Counted from the first letter of the stretch, positions 34,923 through 43,499 are shown. The stretch: 64,000 bases of DNA from Arthrobacter liuii (GCF_014639275.1 NZ_BMFW01000005.1:1-64000); one strand, 5' to 3'. Numbers and translations: made by a program. The notes: a model not told the origin generated them from the letters alone.

Positions 34923-35285
34923 TTAGGCGGTGGTCTGGTCGAGGATCGGCACACCGGCGGCGATGAGCGCCTGGATCAGGTTCTCCACCACAGTGGCCGT
35001 GGCGGTGCCGCGGGAACCGGTCACGGCGACAGGGTCGGCGGTGGACAGGGCCGGGGCGAGCGTCGACACGGAACCGTCCGGGGCTTCGGTGTACAGCGTG
35101 GGGGCGGTGCACTGGAACAGGGGCCATTGGCCGTCCGCGCCGACCGTGACGCGGCCGCCCGGGAGTGGGTTGCCGTTCGTGTCGGTGAGCGTGGCGGGCG
35201 TGGTGAGCCCCGGGTCCACGAACACGATCAGGGCGGACAGTTCACCGGCGGGGGTACGGTTCTGCGGGTAAGTGAAATTCGTCAA
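34923..35285 (-). CDS. Small beta-rich protein before the protease gene
   Basis: 120 residues from TTG 35285. ATLTDTNGNPLPGGRVTVG and a long C-terminal helix (ATATVVENLIQALIAAGVPI). Resembles the 22692-23063 product at DTNGNP. Might be a decoration or assembly protein; not recognised. Confidence 0.55.
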   Translation of the reverse strand: MTNFTYPQNRTPAGELSALIVFVDPGLTTPATLTDTNGNPLPGGRVTVGADGQWPLFQCTAPTLYTEAPDGSVSTLAPALSTADPVAVTGSRGTATATVVENLIQALIAAGVPILDQTTA

Positions 35286-35288
35286 GGG

Positions 35289-37931
35289 TCAGTGTCCTTC
35301 GATGTATGGTGAGGCGGCACAGCGGCAGTAGGGGTGGGCTGGGATGAGGTTTTCGCCGACGGGGAAGTGCTTGCCGTCCTTCGCTGAGCAGTTCGCGCCG
35401 GTGCTGCAGGCTCCGGCGGAGGTGACCCACACCCATTCGGTGACGCCGAACTCGGCGTACTGTGCGGTCGCTGCGTTGTTCAGCATCCGGGCAGTTTCGG
35501 TTTGGGCGATCTTCTCCGCCCTTGCCGGGTCGTCAAGGACGTCGTTGAGGGACCGTGCGATCACGTCGGACGGGTCGCCCGCGTTCACGCCGTCAGCGAT
35601 CCGGTACGCCAGCTTGTTCACCGTCGTGTCGGTGATGCCCTTGAGCGTGATCCCGGCGTTGTTGAGGGTTTCTTTCCAGCCGAGCGCGGTGATCTGGTTG
35701 GCGTCCGTCATCCCGGGTTTCCAGTCGTCCCAGCCGGTGGGGATCTTGCCCATCTGCACCTTCGCGGCCATGGAACCGGCGTTATAGGCGTCGGCCCATG
35801 CGTTGGCGAGGACCTGCTCCAGCGTGGAGGGCTGGATGGAGCCGTTGAGCAGGCCGCGGGCGGTGTCGCGGAAGATCTTCATCCCCACGTCCCCGATGCC
35901 TTGGGTGGCCGTGATGGCGTTCTCCAGGTCCGCGGCGCGCCACAGGTCCATCAGTGAGGCTTGGACCTGCGGGGCCCAGTAGTCGGTCAGGGACAGGTCC
36001 ACGGCGTGCTGTGGCGCCATCACCGGCGGGTCATCCCGCCAGCTAGGCGTACCAGCTTTTGGGCTGGCATCAGCCCCGTCGAACGGCTCGTCCTTGGTGA
36101 CCTGGTCGCGGGTGAACTGCTCGCGGGCCTGATCATTGAGGACCTTCGCTACAGGCGCGGCGATAGCCTCAAACTCGAAGTCCCGCCACTTGCCCGTCTT
36201 GGCGCGGGCTTTGGTGAAGGCGCGGAACTTCGCGAGTTCCTTGGTGACGTCCTGTGCGGGGGCCGACTCGTCAAGGACGCCGTCCTCATCCTCATCGTCA
36301 TCCGCCGGTACCCTGTCAACACCGGTGATCCCAGTGCCCGAGGTGACGCCTGCGGTGAGTTCCTTCGCCACGGGCGCGTCCGGTTTGGCGACGGTTCCGG
36401 TGTCCGGGCGCTCGTGCTCCAGGTCGGGGAAGCGCGGCTCGTCCGGGTTGATCGGGGCGCGGTGGAACTCCGGGGAGCCGGGCAGCTTGTCGGGCATCAG
36501 CCCGGGGGTGCCGGCGAACGGGGTTTCCGGGAGCGGCACGTCGTCGGCCGGGGCTTTCGTTTCCGGGTCCACCTTGCCGGAAATGGCAAGCAGTGAAACC
36601 AGCGGGACGAAGCCCTGGCGCGGCAGGATCAGCCCACGCGGGACCGGGCGCTCGTTGTCCACCGGCAGGCCGAGGATCTGCTCGCGGCCCTCATCGGCGG
36701 ACGCCATGCCCGATTCGATGTACAGCTTCCACGCCTGCGCCTCCTGAAGGCGGTCTTCCTTGTCGCGGCCGGTGTTAAGTTTGAACTGGACCGGCAGGCC
36801 AAGGTCGTGCTGCAGGTAGCGGGTGAGGACACCCTCAACGAACAGCACCCACGGGAGGGTGTTGACGCGGAACTGGGTGTCGGTCTGCGTCTCACCGGTT
36901 GCCCGGTTCACGTCGTCGGTCAGGCCAATGTCCTGCGGGACGACACCGAACGCGCCCGCCACCTTGATCGCCAGGTACTTCGGGAACTCGGGGTCGAACG
37001 CTGCCGGGGCGGTCCCGGTGAACTTGGCACCATTCGGTACGGCGATGAGCTTGTGGACGATGGACGAGTCGCCCATGAACGTCGCGTCCCAGTAGTCCTG
37101 CCATTCGGCGATCTGGTCCGGGGACGACAGGTCCGGGGGAACCTCCATGAAGCCGCCCGGGATGGACCCTTCGGTGAACATCTGCAGCAGGTGCCACTGG
37201 AAGCGCATGTCCGTGTTCGTCGCCATGACGACGGTTTCCAGCGGCGCCATGCCGTAGGGGGAGTCTTCCTGCGGCCGGTAGCGCGGGTAGATGATGTCTT
37301 CGGCGGTAAAGTCGATGGACGACTGGCCCTTGATGATCTGCTGGTACGCGGGCGCGGGCGCTTTGGGGCGGCGGCCGTTCTCGTCCACAAGCGGCTCAAT
37401 CGTGGACCCATCGATGACTTCGAGGCCGATGATCTGCCCGGCCTTGTTCCGGCGCCGGTACAGGGGCCCGGAGTCGAACGTGAGGACGCTGTTGAGCCAG
37501 AGGGACAGCCACTCGTCATAGGGGTGCTCCCGGTCAGGGAACGCCACCGCGGCGCGTGCGGCAGCGACAGCGGCTTCCCCGTCGCCACGGAAACCGTCCA
37601 TTGGGGTGATCAGCGGCTCCATGGAACGGAGCTCGTCAATCTTGTGGTTCTTGCACATCTGCGCCACGTCGTAGGCGCGCATGAGTTCGCGGAGAACTTC
37701 ATACCCGGTGCGGCCCCAGGCGTGGCGGGTCGCCGTGGTGATGTTGACCCCGGCGGGGTAGTCCATAGCGCGGGGCCGGACACTGTACCCGCGGGACGGG
37801 GTAATGGGGGTGCCGGGGCCCATGGTGCCGTTGTTCGACATCCCCTGAACGACCATGGCGTCACTGATCGGGGTGGGGGTTGTGGCGCGGCCAAGCAGTC
37901 CGCCGTCGCGGAAGAGATCCAGCATGCCCAA
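35289..37931 (-). CDS. Portal protein fused to a MuF-like minor head domain
   Basis: 880 residues. Residues 1-440 are an HK97-type portal (RHAWGRTGYEVLRELMRAYD, YDEWLSLWLNSVLTFDSGPL, GVVPQDIGLTDDVNRATGET). A low-complexity linker (440-560) carries TAGVTSGTGITGVD, then the C-terminal MuF-like part (650-880) ends with NCSAKDGKHFPVGENLIPAH and YCRCAAS. Portal and MuF are usually separate genes. Start is TTG 37931 (GGAAGG 10 nt upstream) or ATG 37925. Confidence 0.85.
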   Translation of the reverse strand: MGMLDLFRDGGLLGRATTPTPISDAMVVQGMSNNGTMGPGTPITPSRGYSVRPRAMDYPAGVNITTATRHAWGRTGYEVLRELMRAYDVAQMCKNHKIDELRSMEPLITPMDGFRGDGEAAVAAARAAVAFPDREHPYDEWLSLWLNSVLTFDSGPLYRRRNKAGQIIGLEVIDGSTIEPLVDENGRRPKAPAPAYQQIIKGQSSIDFTAEDIIYPRYRPQEDSPYGMAPLETVVMATNTDMRFQWHLLQMFTEGSIPGGFMEVPPDLSSPDQIAEWQDYWDATFMGDSSIVHKLIAVPNGAKFTGTAPAAFDPEFPKYLAIKVAGAFGVVPQDIGLTDDVNRATGETQTDTQFRVNTLPWVLFVEGVLTRYLQHDLGLPVQFKLNTGRDKEDRLQEAQAWKLYIESGMASADEGREQILGLPVDNERPVPRGLILPRQGFVPLVSLLAISGKVDPETKAPADDVPLPETPFAGTPGLMPDKLPGSPEFHRAPINPDEPRFPDLEHERPDTGTVAKPDAPVAKELTAGVTSGTGITGVDRVPADDDEDEDGVLDESAPAQDVTKELAKFRAFTKARAKTGKWRDFEFEAIAAPVAKVLNDQAREQFTRDQVTKDEPFDGADASPKAGTPSWRDDPPVMAPQHAVDLSLTDYWAPQVQASLMDLWRAADLENAITATQGIGDVGMKIFRDTARGLLNGSIQPSTLEQVLANAWADAYNAGSMAAKVQMGKIPTGWDDWKPGMTDANQITALGWKETLNNAGITLKGITDTTVNKLAYRIADGVNAGDPSDVIARSLNDVLDDPARAEKIAQTETARMLNNAATAQYAEFGVTEWVWVTSAGACSTGANCSAKDGKHFPVGENLIPAHPYCRCAASPYIEGH

Positions 37932-37938
37932 GAGAGGG

Positions 37939-39309
37939 TTACCTTCCGGTCGGTGGTCTGGTGGTGTGTTTCGGTGCGTGGTCCCGCCAGTTGCGGGCGC
38001 TGGTGGGGATGGTGGTGCCGTTCGCTTCGGCGCGTGCTTTCATCGCGGTCAGGAACGCGGAGCCTTGCCCGCCGCCGTTTGATAGGTCGGTGAGCGCCCA
38101 TACGAGGGCGTCCATCCGGTCGGGGGAGCCGCCGGCGAGTGGCGTCCATGTCGTCATCTGGTCTTCGAGTTCGGCCATGGTGCCGTGATGTTTGACGCGG
38201 CTTTGTTCGTAGAGTGCGGCGATGGGTTCGGCGCGCTGGATCTTGCCGCGGGAGGCAGTGACGGTTTTGACGGGGACGTTGGGGTTGACCGTCTTGATGA
38301 TCTGCTCGACCATGTCGCCGCCGTAGTTCCGTTCGGCGACGATCCGGTCGGCGTCGAAGTCCTTGTACGCCTCTACGGCGCGGGATGCCCAGCCTTGCGG
38401 GGAGAGCTTGCAGGACCGGTCAGCGAGGATGTAGAACAGCCCGTCTACGCCCTTGCCAGCCACGACAATGCCCTGCTCGTCACTGTTGGGTCCGTCGCCG
38501 CCGGAGGGGTCGATGGACACGACGACGCGCTCCATGTCGGGAACGTCGCGCACCTTCGCCTCATCAAGCATTTGCACGGTCCACAGGGCGCCGAGGACGT
38601 CATCGAGCATTTCGCCCATGAGTTCCTGCCGCCCAATGCGGGTTCCCTCATAGGTGGCGAGGACCTGCTCCCGGAATGACGGGGCCATGTTGCCGAGGTT
38701 GTCGTACGTCGATCCGCGGCTGATCCTGGTTGATTCGCGGGCCATGATTTCGCGGGTGAGCTTGTTTGGCTTCGGCGTGGTGGTGACCATGCAGCGGACG
38801 TCCTGCCCGAGCCTGAGCCCGAGCATGAGGTTGTTCCATGCGGTGTCAACGACGTCGCCCTTGCGCGCGTCGGTCCAGGATGAGGCTTCGTCAGCCCATG
38901 CGAAGTGGTGCTGGGGGCCGCGGAGCTGGGACGGGACTTCGGCAGAGTAGGCGATGCCGATGGAGCCGTTTGGCCATGTCAGGCGGCGCTTGGACGGCTC
39001 GTAGATGGGCTTTTCGCCATCAAGGGCGCACGACATGATGCCGGAGTCGCCTTCGATCATGACGTCTCGCACGTCGGCGGGCGTACGTCCGATTAGGGCG
39101 ATGCGGCAGCCGGGGTTTTGGGTGGCCTTCTCGATGACCCATTCGGCCGCGGAGCGGGTCTTGCCCGCGCCACGGCCTGCGATGAATGCCCAGATCAGCC
39201 AGTCGTCACCTTCGGGCTCAAGCTGTTCGGGGCGGGCAATGTCACGCCACTTCGGGGGACGCTTCTTCTCGAATTCCTTGGCGGCGAGTTCTGCCCAGGA
39301 GACGGCCAT
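37939..39309 (-). CDS. terL: Terminase large subunit
   Basis: 456 residues; ATG 39309 with GGAGG upstream. ATPase domain with Walker A FIAGRGAGKTRSAAEW near residue 42, Walker B AWADEASSW near 135, coupling TTTPKPNK. The nuclease domain has SIDPSGGD (about residue 257) and SPDRMDALVWAL near 407, both conserved acidic sites. It cuts and pumps phage DNA into the prohead via the portal encoded next. Confidence 0.95.
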   Translation of the reverse strand: MAVSWAELAAKEFEKKRPPKWRDIARPEQLEPEGDDWLIWAFIAGRGAGKTRSAAEWVIEKATQNPGCRIALIGRTPADVRDVMIEGDSGIMSCALDGEKPIYEPSKRRLTWPNGSIGIAYSAEVPSQLRGPQHHFAWADEASSWTDARKGDVVDTAWNNLMLGLRLGQDVRCMVTTTPKPNKLTREIMARESTRISRGSTYDNLGNMAPSFREQVLATYEGTRIGRQELMGEMLDDVLGALWTVQMLDEAKVRDVPDMERVVVSIDPSGGDGPNSDEQGIVVAGKGVDGLFYILADRSCKLSPQGWASRAVEAYKDFDADRIVAERNYGGDMVEQIIKTVNPNVPVKTVTASRGKIQRAEPIAALYEQSRVKHHGTMAELEDQMTTWTPLAGGSPDRMDALVWALTDLSNGGGQGSAFLTAMKARAEANGTTIPTSARNWRDHAPKHTTRPPTGR

Positions 39310-39345
39310 GGCAGCCTCCTAAGCTCCTTCGCGGGGTGTTGTCGG

Positions 39346-39474
39346 TTATTCGTCTTCCAGCGGGCAGTTACAGCAGTACTCGTCGTACTCCAGCCCGTCC
39401 CAGTACTCGCAAGACCGGCAATGCTCGCCGGGCTCGCGCTCGTCGCAGCAATCCATGGCCTTGCCGCCTTTCAT
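39346..39474 (-). CDS. 42-residue Cys-rich zinc-binding microprotein
   Basis: MKGGKAMDCCDEREPGEHCR then CEYWDGLEYDEYCCNCPLE. Seven Cys in CC, C-x2-C and CCNC patterns suggest zinc binding. Abuts the previous gene (TAGATG). Unknown function. Confidence 0.6.
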   Translation of the reverse strand: MKGGKAMDCCDEREPGEHCRSCEYWDGLEYDEYCCNCPLEDE

Positions 39475-39786
39475 CTATTCGGTGACTTCTTTGTGGATCG
39501 CGTCCGCGTAGGCGCGGACGATGGCGAGTTCTTCGAGGACGGCGTCGTGGGTTTCCTGTATGAGCGCTTCGGTGCGGGCCCCGGTGAGGCGCTGACCGAC
39601 CATGATGACGGACAGGAGGACCAACTGGAGGAACGCCTGAGCGGTCCACTGCGCTATCGCGGTGACGGTCGGGTCGAACAGGCCCGGCGTGGCGACGACG
39701 GCGATCCCGGCGAACACGATGGCGCACCACATGGTGCCGACCGCGGACGTGATCCGCACCGCTACGGCGTCGAGGTACTTACCCAT
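39475..39786 (-). CDS. Small two-helix membrane protein (DUF1003/permease-like pattern)
   Basis: 103 residues from ATG 39786. Two hydrophobic helices (TMWCAIVFAGIAVVATPGL and FLQLVLLSVIMVGQ) followed by an acidic helical tail (LIQETHDAVLEELAIVRAY). Similar short membrane proteins occur near phage lysis or terminase genes. Could be a holin-like or envelope protein. Overlaps the upstream gene end. Confidence 0.55.
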   Translation of the reverse strand: MGKYLDAVAVRITSAVGTMWCAIVFAGIAVVATPGLFDPTVTAIAQWTAQAFLQLVLLSVIMVGQRLTGARTEALIQETHDAVLEELAIVRAYADAIHKEVTE

Positions 39787-40072
39787 TGGGCGGGGTCCAT
39801 CCGAGGCTTTCGAGGAGCTGCGCGGTCTGCTCGTCAACCGACACGGCGGCTTTGCCCTCGTAGGCAAATGCGCTTGGGAGGAACCTGATCTCTGCTAATG
39901 CCCAGTTTTCTGCCGTGACTTCGAACTTGATGGCCTGTGCGTTTCTGTAGGGTTCGCCGTCGATTTCGACTGTGGTGGTACTCGGGTTGCCGGGGGATGT
40001 GATCTTGATGTCACGCAGCACGGCATTCCGCGCTACCTTGATGGGAATAACGACGGGCGGAAGAAATGACAT
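39779..40072 (-). CDS. Hypothetical 97-residue protein
   Basis: From ATG 40072. Beta-rich N-terminal half (VVIPIKVARNAVLRDIKITS) and a short helical end (DEQTAQLLESLGWTPP). No family recognised. Confidence 0.55.
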   Translation of the reverse strand: MSFLPPVVIPIKVARNAVLRDIKITSPGNPSTTTVEIDGEPYRNAQAIKFEVTAENWALAEIRFLPSAFAYEGKAAVSVDEQTAQLLESLGWTPPNG

Positions 40073-40108
40073 GGGGATATGCCTTTGCGCTAGTGTGTTG
40101 ATGGTGTT

Positions 40109-40181
40109 GCCCCGGTAGCTCAGTGGATAGAGCGACCGCCTTCTAAGCGGTTGGCCGCAGGTTCGATCCCTGCCCGGGGTG
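40109..40181 (+). tRNA. tRNA-Arg (anticodon TCT)
   Basis: Acceptor GCCCCGG/CCGGGGT, D-arm GCTCAGTGGATAGAGC, anticodon stem ACCGC/GCGGT with loop CTTCTAA (TCT), T-arm GCAGGTTCGATCCCTGC. No CCA encoded. On the plus strand between minus-strand genes, abutting the stop of the next gene. Reads AGA, a rare codon in GC-rich hosts. Confidence 0.93.
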
Positions 40182-40658
40182 CTAGAGCCAGCCGTGGGAC
40201 TGGAAGTAGCGCTCAAAATCCCCTGGCGTAACTAGTTCGGGGATGTCAGGGAACAGGTGGAACCCTGCCTTGGTGTATATATCATCGGATAATTGCGAAC
40301 AATTCTCATTAGGCCGTTTGGATAGCCATTCCGCTAACCAGCCGTCAACTTTCCGGCCGCTGATTCGCTCCCACAGCAGGGGCGGGTAGATGGCGTAGTT
40401 ATAGGGTCGACGCTCGTATTCGGCGGCGGCGTCCCGGATGAGGGTCCGCTGATCGTCGGTCAGGTCGAAGCGGGACCAGTCAAGGCTGGGGTAGTCGCTG
40501 ATCGCCCGGAACCGGACGCCGCCCGGCTCGGCACTGATGCACGCCGTCTCACTGATCGCCACAACAACATGGTGCGTGTGGGAGTACGTCGCCCATTCGA
40601 TAGCCTTGCCGATCCACCCGCCCGAGTGCCGGCGCAAACCGATCTGGCCGGTGATCAC
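40182..40658 (-). CDS. Permuted papain-like (NlpC/P60 superfamily, YiiX-type) protein
   Basis: 158 residues from GTG 40658 (GGGAGAAA upstream, GTGA overlap with the previous gene). N-terminal His in the motif SHTHHVVVAI and C-terminal Cys in NENCSQLSDDIY give the reversed His-then-Cys order of permuted NlpC/P60 hydrolases; the pattern GLRRHSGGWIGKAIEWATYS fits too. Such enzymes cut amide or ester bonds in cell walls or lipids. Placed in a non-structural block, so use in entry or lysis is uncertain. Confidence 0.65.
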   Translation of the reverse strand: MITGQIGLRRHSGGWIGKAIEWATYSHTHHVVVAISETACISAEPGGVRFRAISDYPSLDWSRFDLTDDQRTLIRDAAAEYERRPYNYAIYPPLLWERISGRKVDGWLAEWLSKRPNENCSQLSDDIYTKAGFHLFPDIPELVTPGDFERYFQSHGWL

Positions 40659-40828
40659 TTGCGTTTCTCCCGGTCGTGTTCGGTGGTGACGCGCTGGTTC
40701 ACGGTGAGGCTGTAGTGGCGGCAGCGGGGGCAGCGCGGGGAGTCCAGGCATGGCCTATCGCAGTGTGGGCACTGGGCGACGGTGCCGACCATGGCCTTGG
40801 CGAGGCCGCACGCACACAGGACAGTCAC
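40655..40828 (-). CDS. 57-residue zinc-ribbon protein
   Basis: GTG 40828 with GGGAGG upstream. CPHCDRPC... CPRC plus an N-terminal CAC motif suggest one or two zinc ribbons. Not recognised further. Confidence 0.55.
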   Translation of the reverse strand: MTVLCACGLAKAMVGTVAQCPHCDRPCLDSPRCPRCRHYSLTVNQRVTTEHDREKRK

Positions 40829-41296
40829 ACGGGCCTCCCAAGGGTGTTGTAAGAGTGGTGCCCCGTTTGTGCTTCCGGTTTCTGGGCGTGCTCCGGTTTT
40901 GGTCACTCTCCGCTTCGGTCCCTGTTCTCATGGAAGGGCTCACTGTGGGGAGGACGTGATCGTGGGCGCAGGTGGACACGGATGAAGTGCCACGGCTACC
41001 TGTCATTCAATGCCACGCCACCACAGCGGGCACCCTCGCAAATCGGGCGGCCTCTTGTTTCGCAGGTTTGCCAACTGCGCCCCCACCTTCGCGGGAGAGT
41101 GTCCAAACACTGCCCGCTGTTTGACCGAATGGTCCATGCGGGGGTGTTTGAACGCGCGATAACGGGCGCACCCGCCCCGGCAACATTCAGGCTCGGGGAA
41201 TCATGTGCTATTTCGGGCGCGCTTTCCCGTCGTTGCGGCCAATAGCTTGACCGCCCCATTTCGTTGTTTGCATCGTAGAGAGGCCATAGGGGTGAG
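40829..41296 (-). other. 468-bp stretch with no convincing gene
   Basis: Six-frame reading finds only low-quality ORFs. The best is 41003-41137 (44 codons, MDHSVKQRAVFGHSPAKVGA), with no ribosome site, which I do not trust. The stretch likely holds control sequences for the downstream minus-strand genes. Confidence 0.45.
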
Positions 41297-41369
41297 CTGA
41301 CATGGGTGGGCTCGAACCACCGACAACCCGATTAACAGTCGGGCGCTCTGCCATCTGAGCTACACGTCA
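41297..41369 (-). tRNA. tRNA-Asn (anticodon GTT)
   Basis: Minus strand: acceptor TGACGTG/CATGTCA, D-arm GCTCAGATGGCAGAGC, anticodon loop CTGTTAA (GTT), T-arm GGTGGTTCGAGCCCACC. Its 5' end is immediately next to the CCA end of the tRNA-Trp, so the pair is cut from one transcript. Confidence 0.92.
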
Positions 41370-41445
41370 TGGCAAAGGCGGCAGGACTCGAACCTGCAAC
41401 CTGCGGTTTTGGAGACCGCTGCTCTACCAGTTGAGCTACGCCAAT
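41370..41445 (-). tRNA. tRNA-Trp (anticodon CCA), with encoded CCA end
   Basis: Minus strand: D-arm GCTCAACTGGTAGAGC, anticodon loop CTCCAAA, T-arm GCAGGTTCGAGTCCTGC, discriminator G and encoded CCA. The acceptor ATTGGCG/CGCCTTT has U-U mismatches at pairs 2-71 and 3-70, so the acceptor end is weak or edited. Precedes tRNA-Asn with no spacer. Confidence 0.88.
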
Positions 41446-41675
41446 ACGCGCCATTTACCGCACGTCTGCGGCTCTCAGGGATGGCTCTCCTGCCCCGTCA
41501 ACTTGAGCCCGTGGTGGCATCAGCGGTCTACCGGGGAACAAAAGCAGGCGCCGGAAATCTGCGCCGCTGCCAGCCGCCGAAGCGGGCTGGGGGGTGCGTG
41601 GTGCCAGGCCCCGCCTTAGTGCACTCGGCGGGGTCCGGCGGTGCCAATCTCTCGCCCCGGATTGGCGCGGGGATA
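41446..41675 (-). other. 230-bp structured intergenic region
   Basis: No protein gene. Two hairpins are evident: CCCCGCC (41609-41615) with GGCGGGG (41627-41633), and GCCAATC (41643-41649) with GATTGGC (41660-41666). Lies between the 41676-42065 gene and the tRNAs; may be a leader or processing region, or a small RNA. Confidence 0.4.
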
Positions 41676-42065
41676 CTACTCTTCCCGCTGGAATGTCAGC
41701 AGGTAGCGGCCGCCTTGCTCGAATCGCTCCGCAACTGCGTCAGTGACGTGCATCTGGGCGGACAGGCCGGGCGTGTACTTCGCCCACGCCTTATTGCGCT
41801 CGTCGCTGTAGTCAGCGATGAAGTTCAGAGCCTTCTGGCCGGCGCTGCTTTCGCCCTTGGTGTGCAGTGTGACGACGGCGGTGGTCTTCGGCGCGGACTC
41901 TGCGCTCCGCTCGACGGCCGCCCATGCGCCGGGATGGAAACTTGCAACGTTGCCGCTGCCCGTCTTGGTGATGTGAAGCTGGCCGGTGTCATCGACGTGC
42001 CAGCCGGTCGCGTCGGGGAATGCCCGGTGGCCGTAGTCGGCTGATGCTGTGACGTGAATTGTCAT
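41676..42065 (-). CDS. Hypothetical 129-residue protein
   Basis: From ATG 42065. MTIHVTASADYGHRAFPDAT then GWHVDDTGQLHITKTGSGN, VVTLHTKGESSAGQKALNFI. Looks compact alpha/beta. I do not recognise it. Confidence 0.55.
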   Translation of the reverse strand: MTIHVTASADYGHRAFPDATGWHVDDTGQLHITKTGSGNVASFHPGAWAAVERSAESAPKTTAVVTLHTKGESSAGQKALNFIADYSDERNKAWAKYTPGLSAQMHVTDAVAERFEQGGRYLLTFQREE

Positions 42066-42149
42066 GGTGGTACTCCTGCTTGGTGGTGGTGGTGTTATTT
42101 GGTGGTTTTAGCGCCATAGCCGGAGCCAGCGGCGCGGGCGGTGGATTCG

Positions 42150-43499
42150 TTACAAAAATGCGGGGTCTGACCAGCCGAGCGGGTCATGCTCTCCGATCAG
42201 GAGAGCGAGGATGCCGGAGCGGGAGAACTTGCCCGTCATGTCACGGAGCCACTTTGAGCCGCCGTCGGCGCTGGGGCATTGGAATACCGTGGCGCTGCCG
42301 AGGTCGAAGCACTGGAAGTTATGCCGGTGGGCGGTGATCCAGATGCGTGCGCGGTGCGCCTGCGCGTCTCCGCGGACCTGACCGTTCAGCCACTTCTCGA
42401 AGCCCGTGGCGTCACTGCCCGGGATCTTATGCCCATGGTTGAATCCGACTGGCACGCCGGCGATGTCCGCGTAGACGTTCATCTCGTCGTGCGGGATGGT
42501 GAACTTCACATGGTCGAAGTCAGCACGTCCGGCCAGGATTCGCTGGAGGGATTCCGCAAGGAACGCGCCGCCGCTATCCGAGTCAGATGTCTGGTTCTTT
42601 CGTCCGCCGAACCTGCCCATTTCCGTGTGGTTGCAGAGGACGGAGACGAACTGGGCCCGGTCGAACTGGGGGAACAGTTCGCGTGCGTAGGTTTCCCAGA
42701 TGTCGAGGACGAAGTTCATTTGGCCGCGGTGATTGAGTTCCACAGTGAAGAGTTGCGAGTCGTAGTTGCCCGCGCATCCTTCGTAGGGGTCGCCGTTGTT
42801 GACCAGGACGATTTCGTCAATGTTGCGACCGACGCTGCGGTGCCGGTCGATGGCCGCTTGGAAGTTCTCCAGCCCGTCGAGGAGGCGCTGTTCGGTGGCT
42901 TTGACTCCGCCGCCTTCGCCTTTGCCGCCTTGGATGTCGGCAAGGTTCAGGGTCGCTGCGATTGCGGGGCCTAGGCCAGTTCCGGGTATACGGCGGGGGA
43001 GTCTGTATGACTGGAGGCGCTTGCGGGCTTCGGCGATGTCCGAGTCACTCAGTCCGGCTTGTGCGCGCCGTTTGAACCGTGCCCGGTACGAGTAGAGCTG
43101 CACGACGTCCCGGGTGCCGTCGTCAAGGGCTTTGGACTGCTGCCAGGTGGAGCAGCGCACTGTGTCGTCAACGATGTCAAACGATGCCGGGTCAAGGTTG
43201 AACCGTTCAAAGATCTGGGTCCAGTCGGTGACGGGCTCTTCGGTTTGCACGTCGATGAACTCGCCGCCGTCGCTGGTGACGTCAGCTTTCCCGGTGAGGG
43301 TGGGGGCCTGCTGCTTCGGTGCCGCCGGCGCCTTGACTGCATCCCCCGCATCCCCGCAGGTGCATTGCCCGGCCCGGTGCCGGTTGATGGTGGACTTCCC
43401 GATCCCGGCGAGCAGGCCGGCTTCGCGGGAGGTCAGTTCTTCCCATGCGGTGAGGGATGACCCGGCGGCGGCAACATACTTGCAGGCTGGCACGGGCAC
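42150..43499 (-). CDS. Metallophosphoesterase with N-terminal helix-turn-helix
   Basis: 449 residues. Residues 15-50 look like an HTH (LTSREAGLLAGIGKSTINRH) with CTCG after it. The C-terminal domain has calcineurin-like motifs VLVNNGDPYEG, VLCNHTEMGR, HGHKIP and ITAHRHNF, i.e. GDxxE, GNH, GH and GxH-type metal ligands. Such two-domain proteins occur next to terminase genes in actinophages and may act as nucleases. Actual substrate unknown. Confidence 0.7.
   Translation of the reverse strand: MPVPACKYVAAAGSSLTAWEELTSREAGLLAGIGKSTINRHRAGQCTCGDAGDAVKAPAAPKQQAPTLTGKADVTSDGGEFIDVQTEEPVTDWTQIFERFNLDPASFDIVDDTVRCSTWQQSKALDDGTRDVVQLYSYRARFKRRAQAGLSDSDIAEARKRLQSYRLPRRIPGTGLGPAIAATLNLADIQGGKGEGGGVKATEQRLLDGLENFQAAIDRHRSVGRNIDEIVLVNNGDPYEGCAGNYDSQLFTVELNHRGQMNFVLDIWETYARELFPQFDRAQFVSVLCNHTEMGRFGGRKNQTSDSDSGGAFLAESLQRILAGRADFDHVKFTIPHDEMNVYADIAGVPVGFNHGHKIPGSDATGFEKWLNGQVRGDAQAHRARIWITAHRHNFQCFDLGSATVFQCPSADGGSKWLRDMTGKFSRSGILALLIGEHDPLGWSDPAFL

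Noticed and set aside
36807..38093. 428-codon plus-strand ORF opposite the portal gene
   Set aside because: Antisense to clear portal sequence, no ribosome site, low-complexity translation.
41003..41137. 44-codon minus ORF in the 40.8-41.3 kb gap
   Set aside because: No ribosome site, no coupling to neighbours, and no recognisable motif; left out as a gene.
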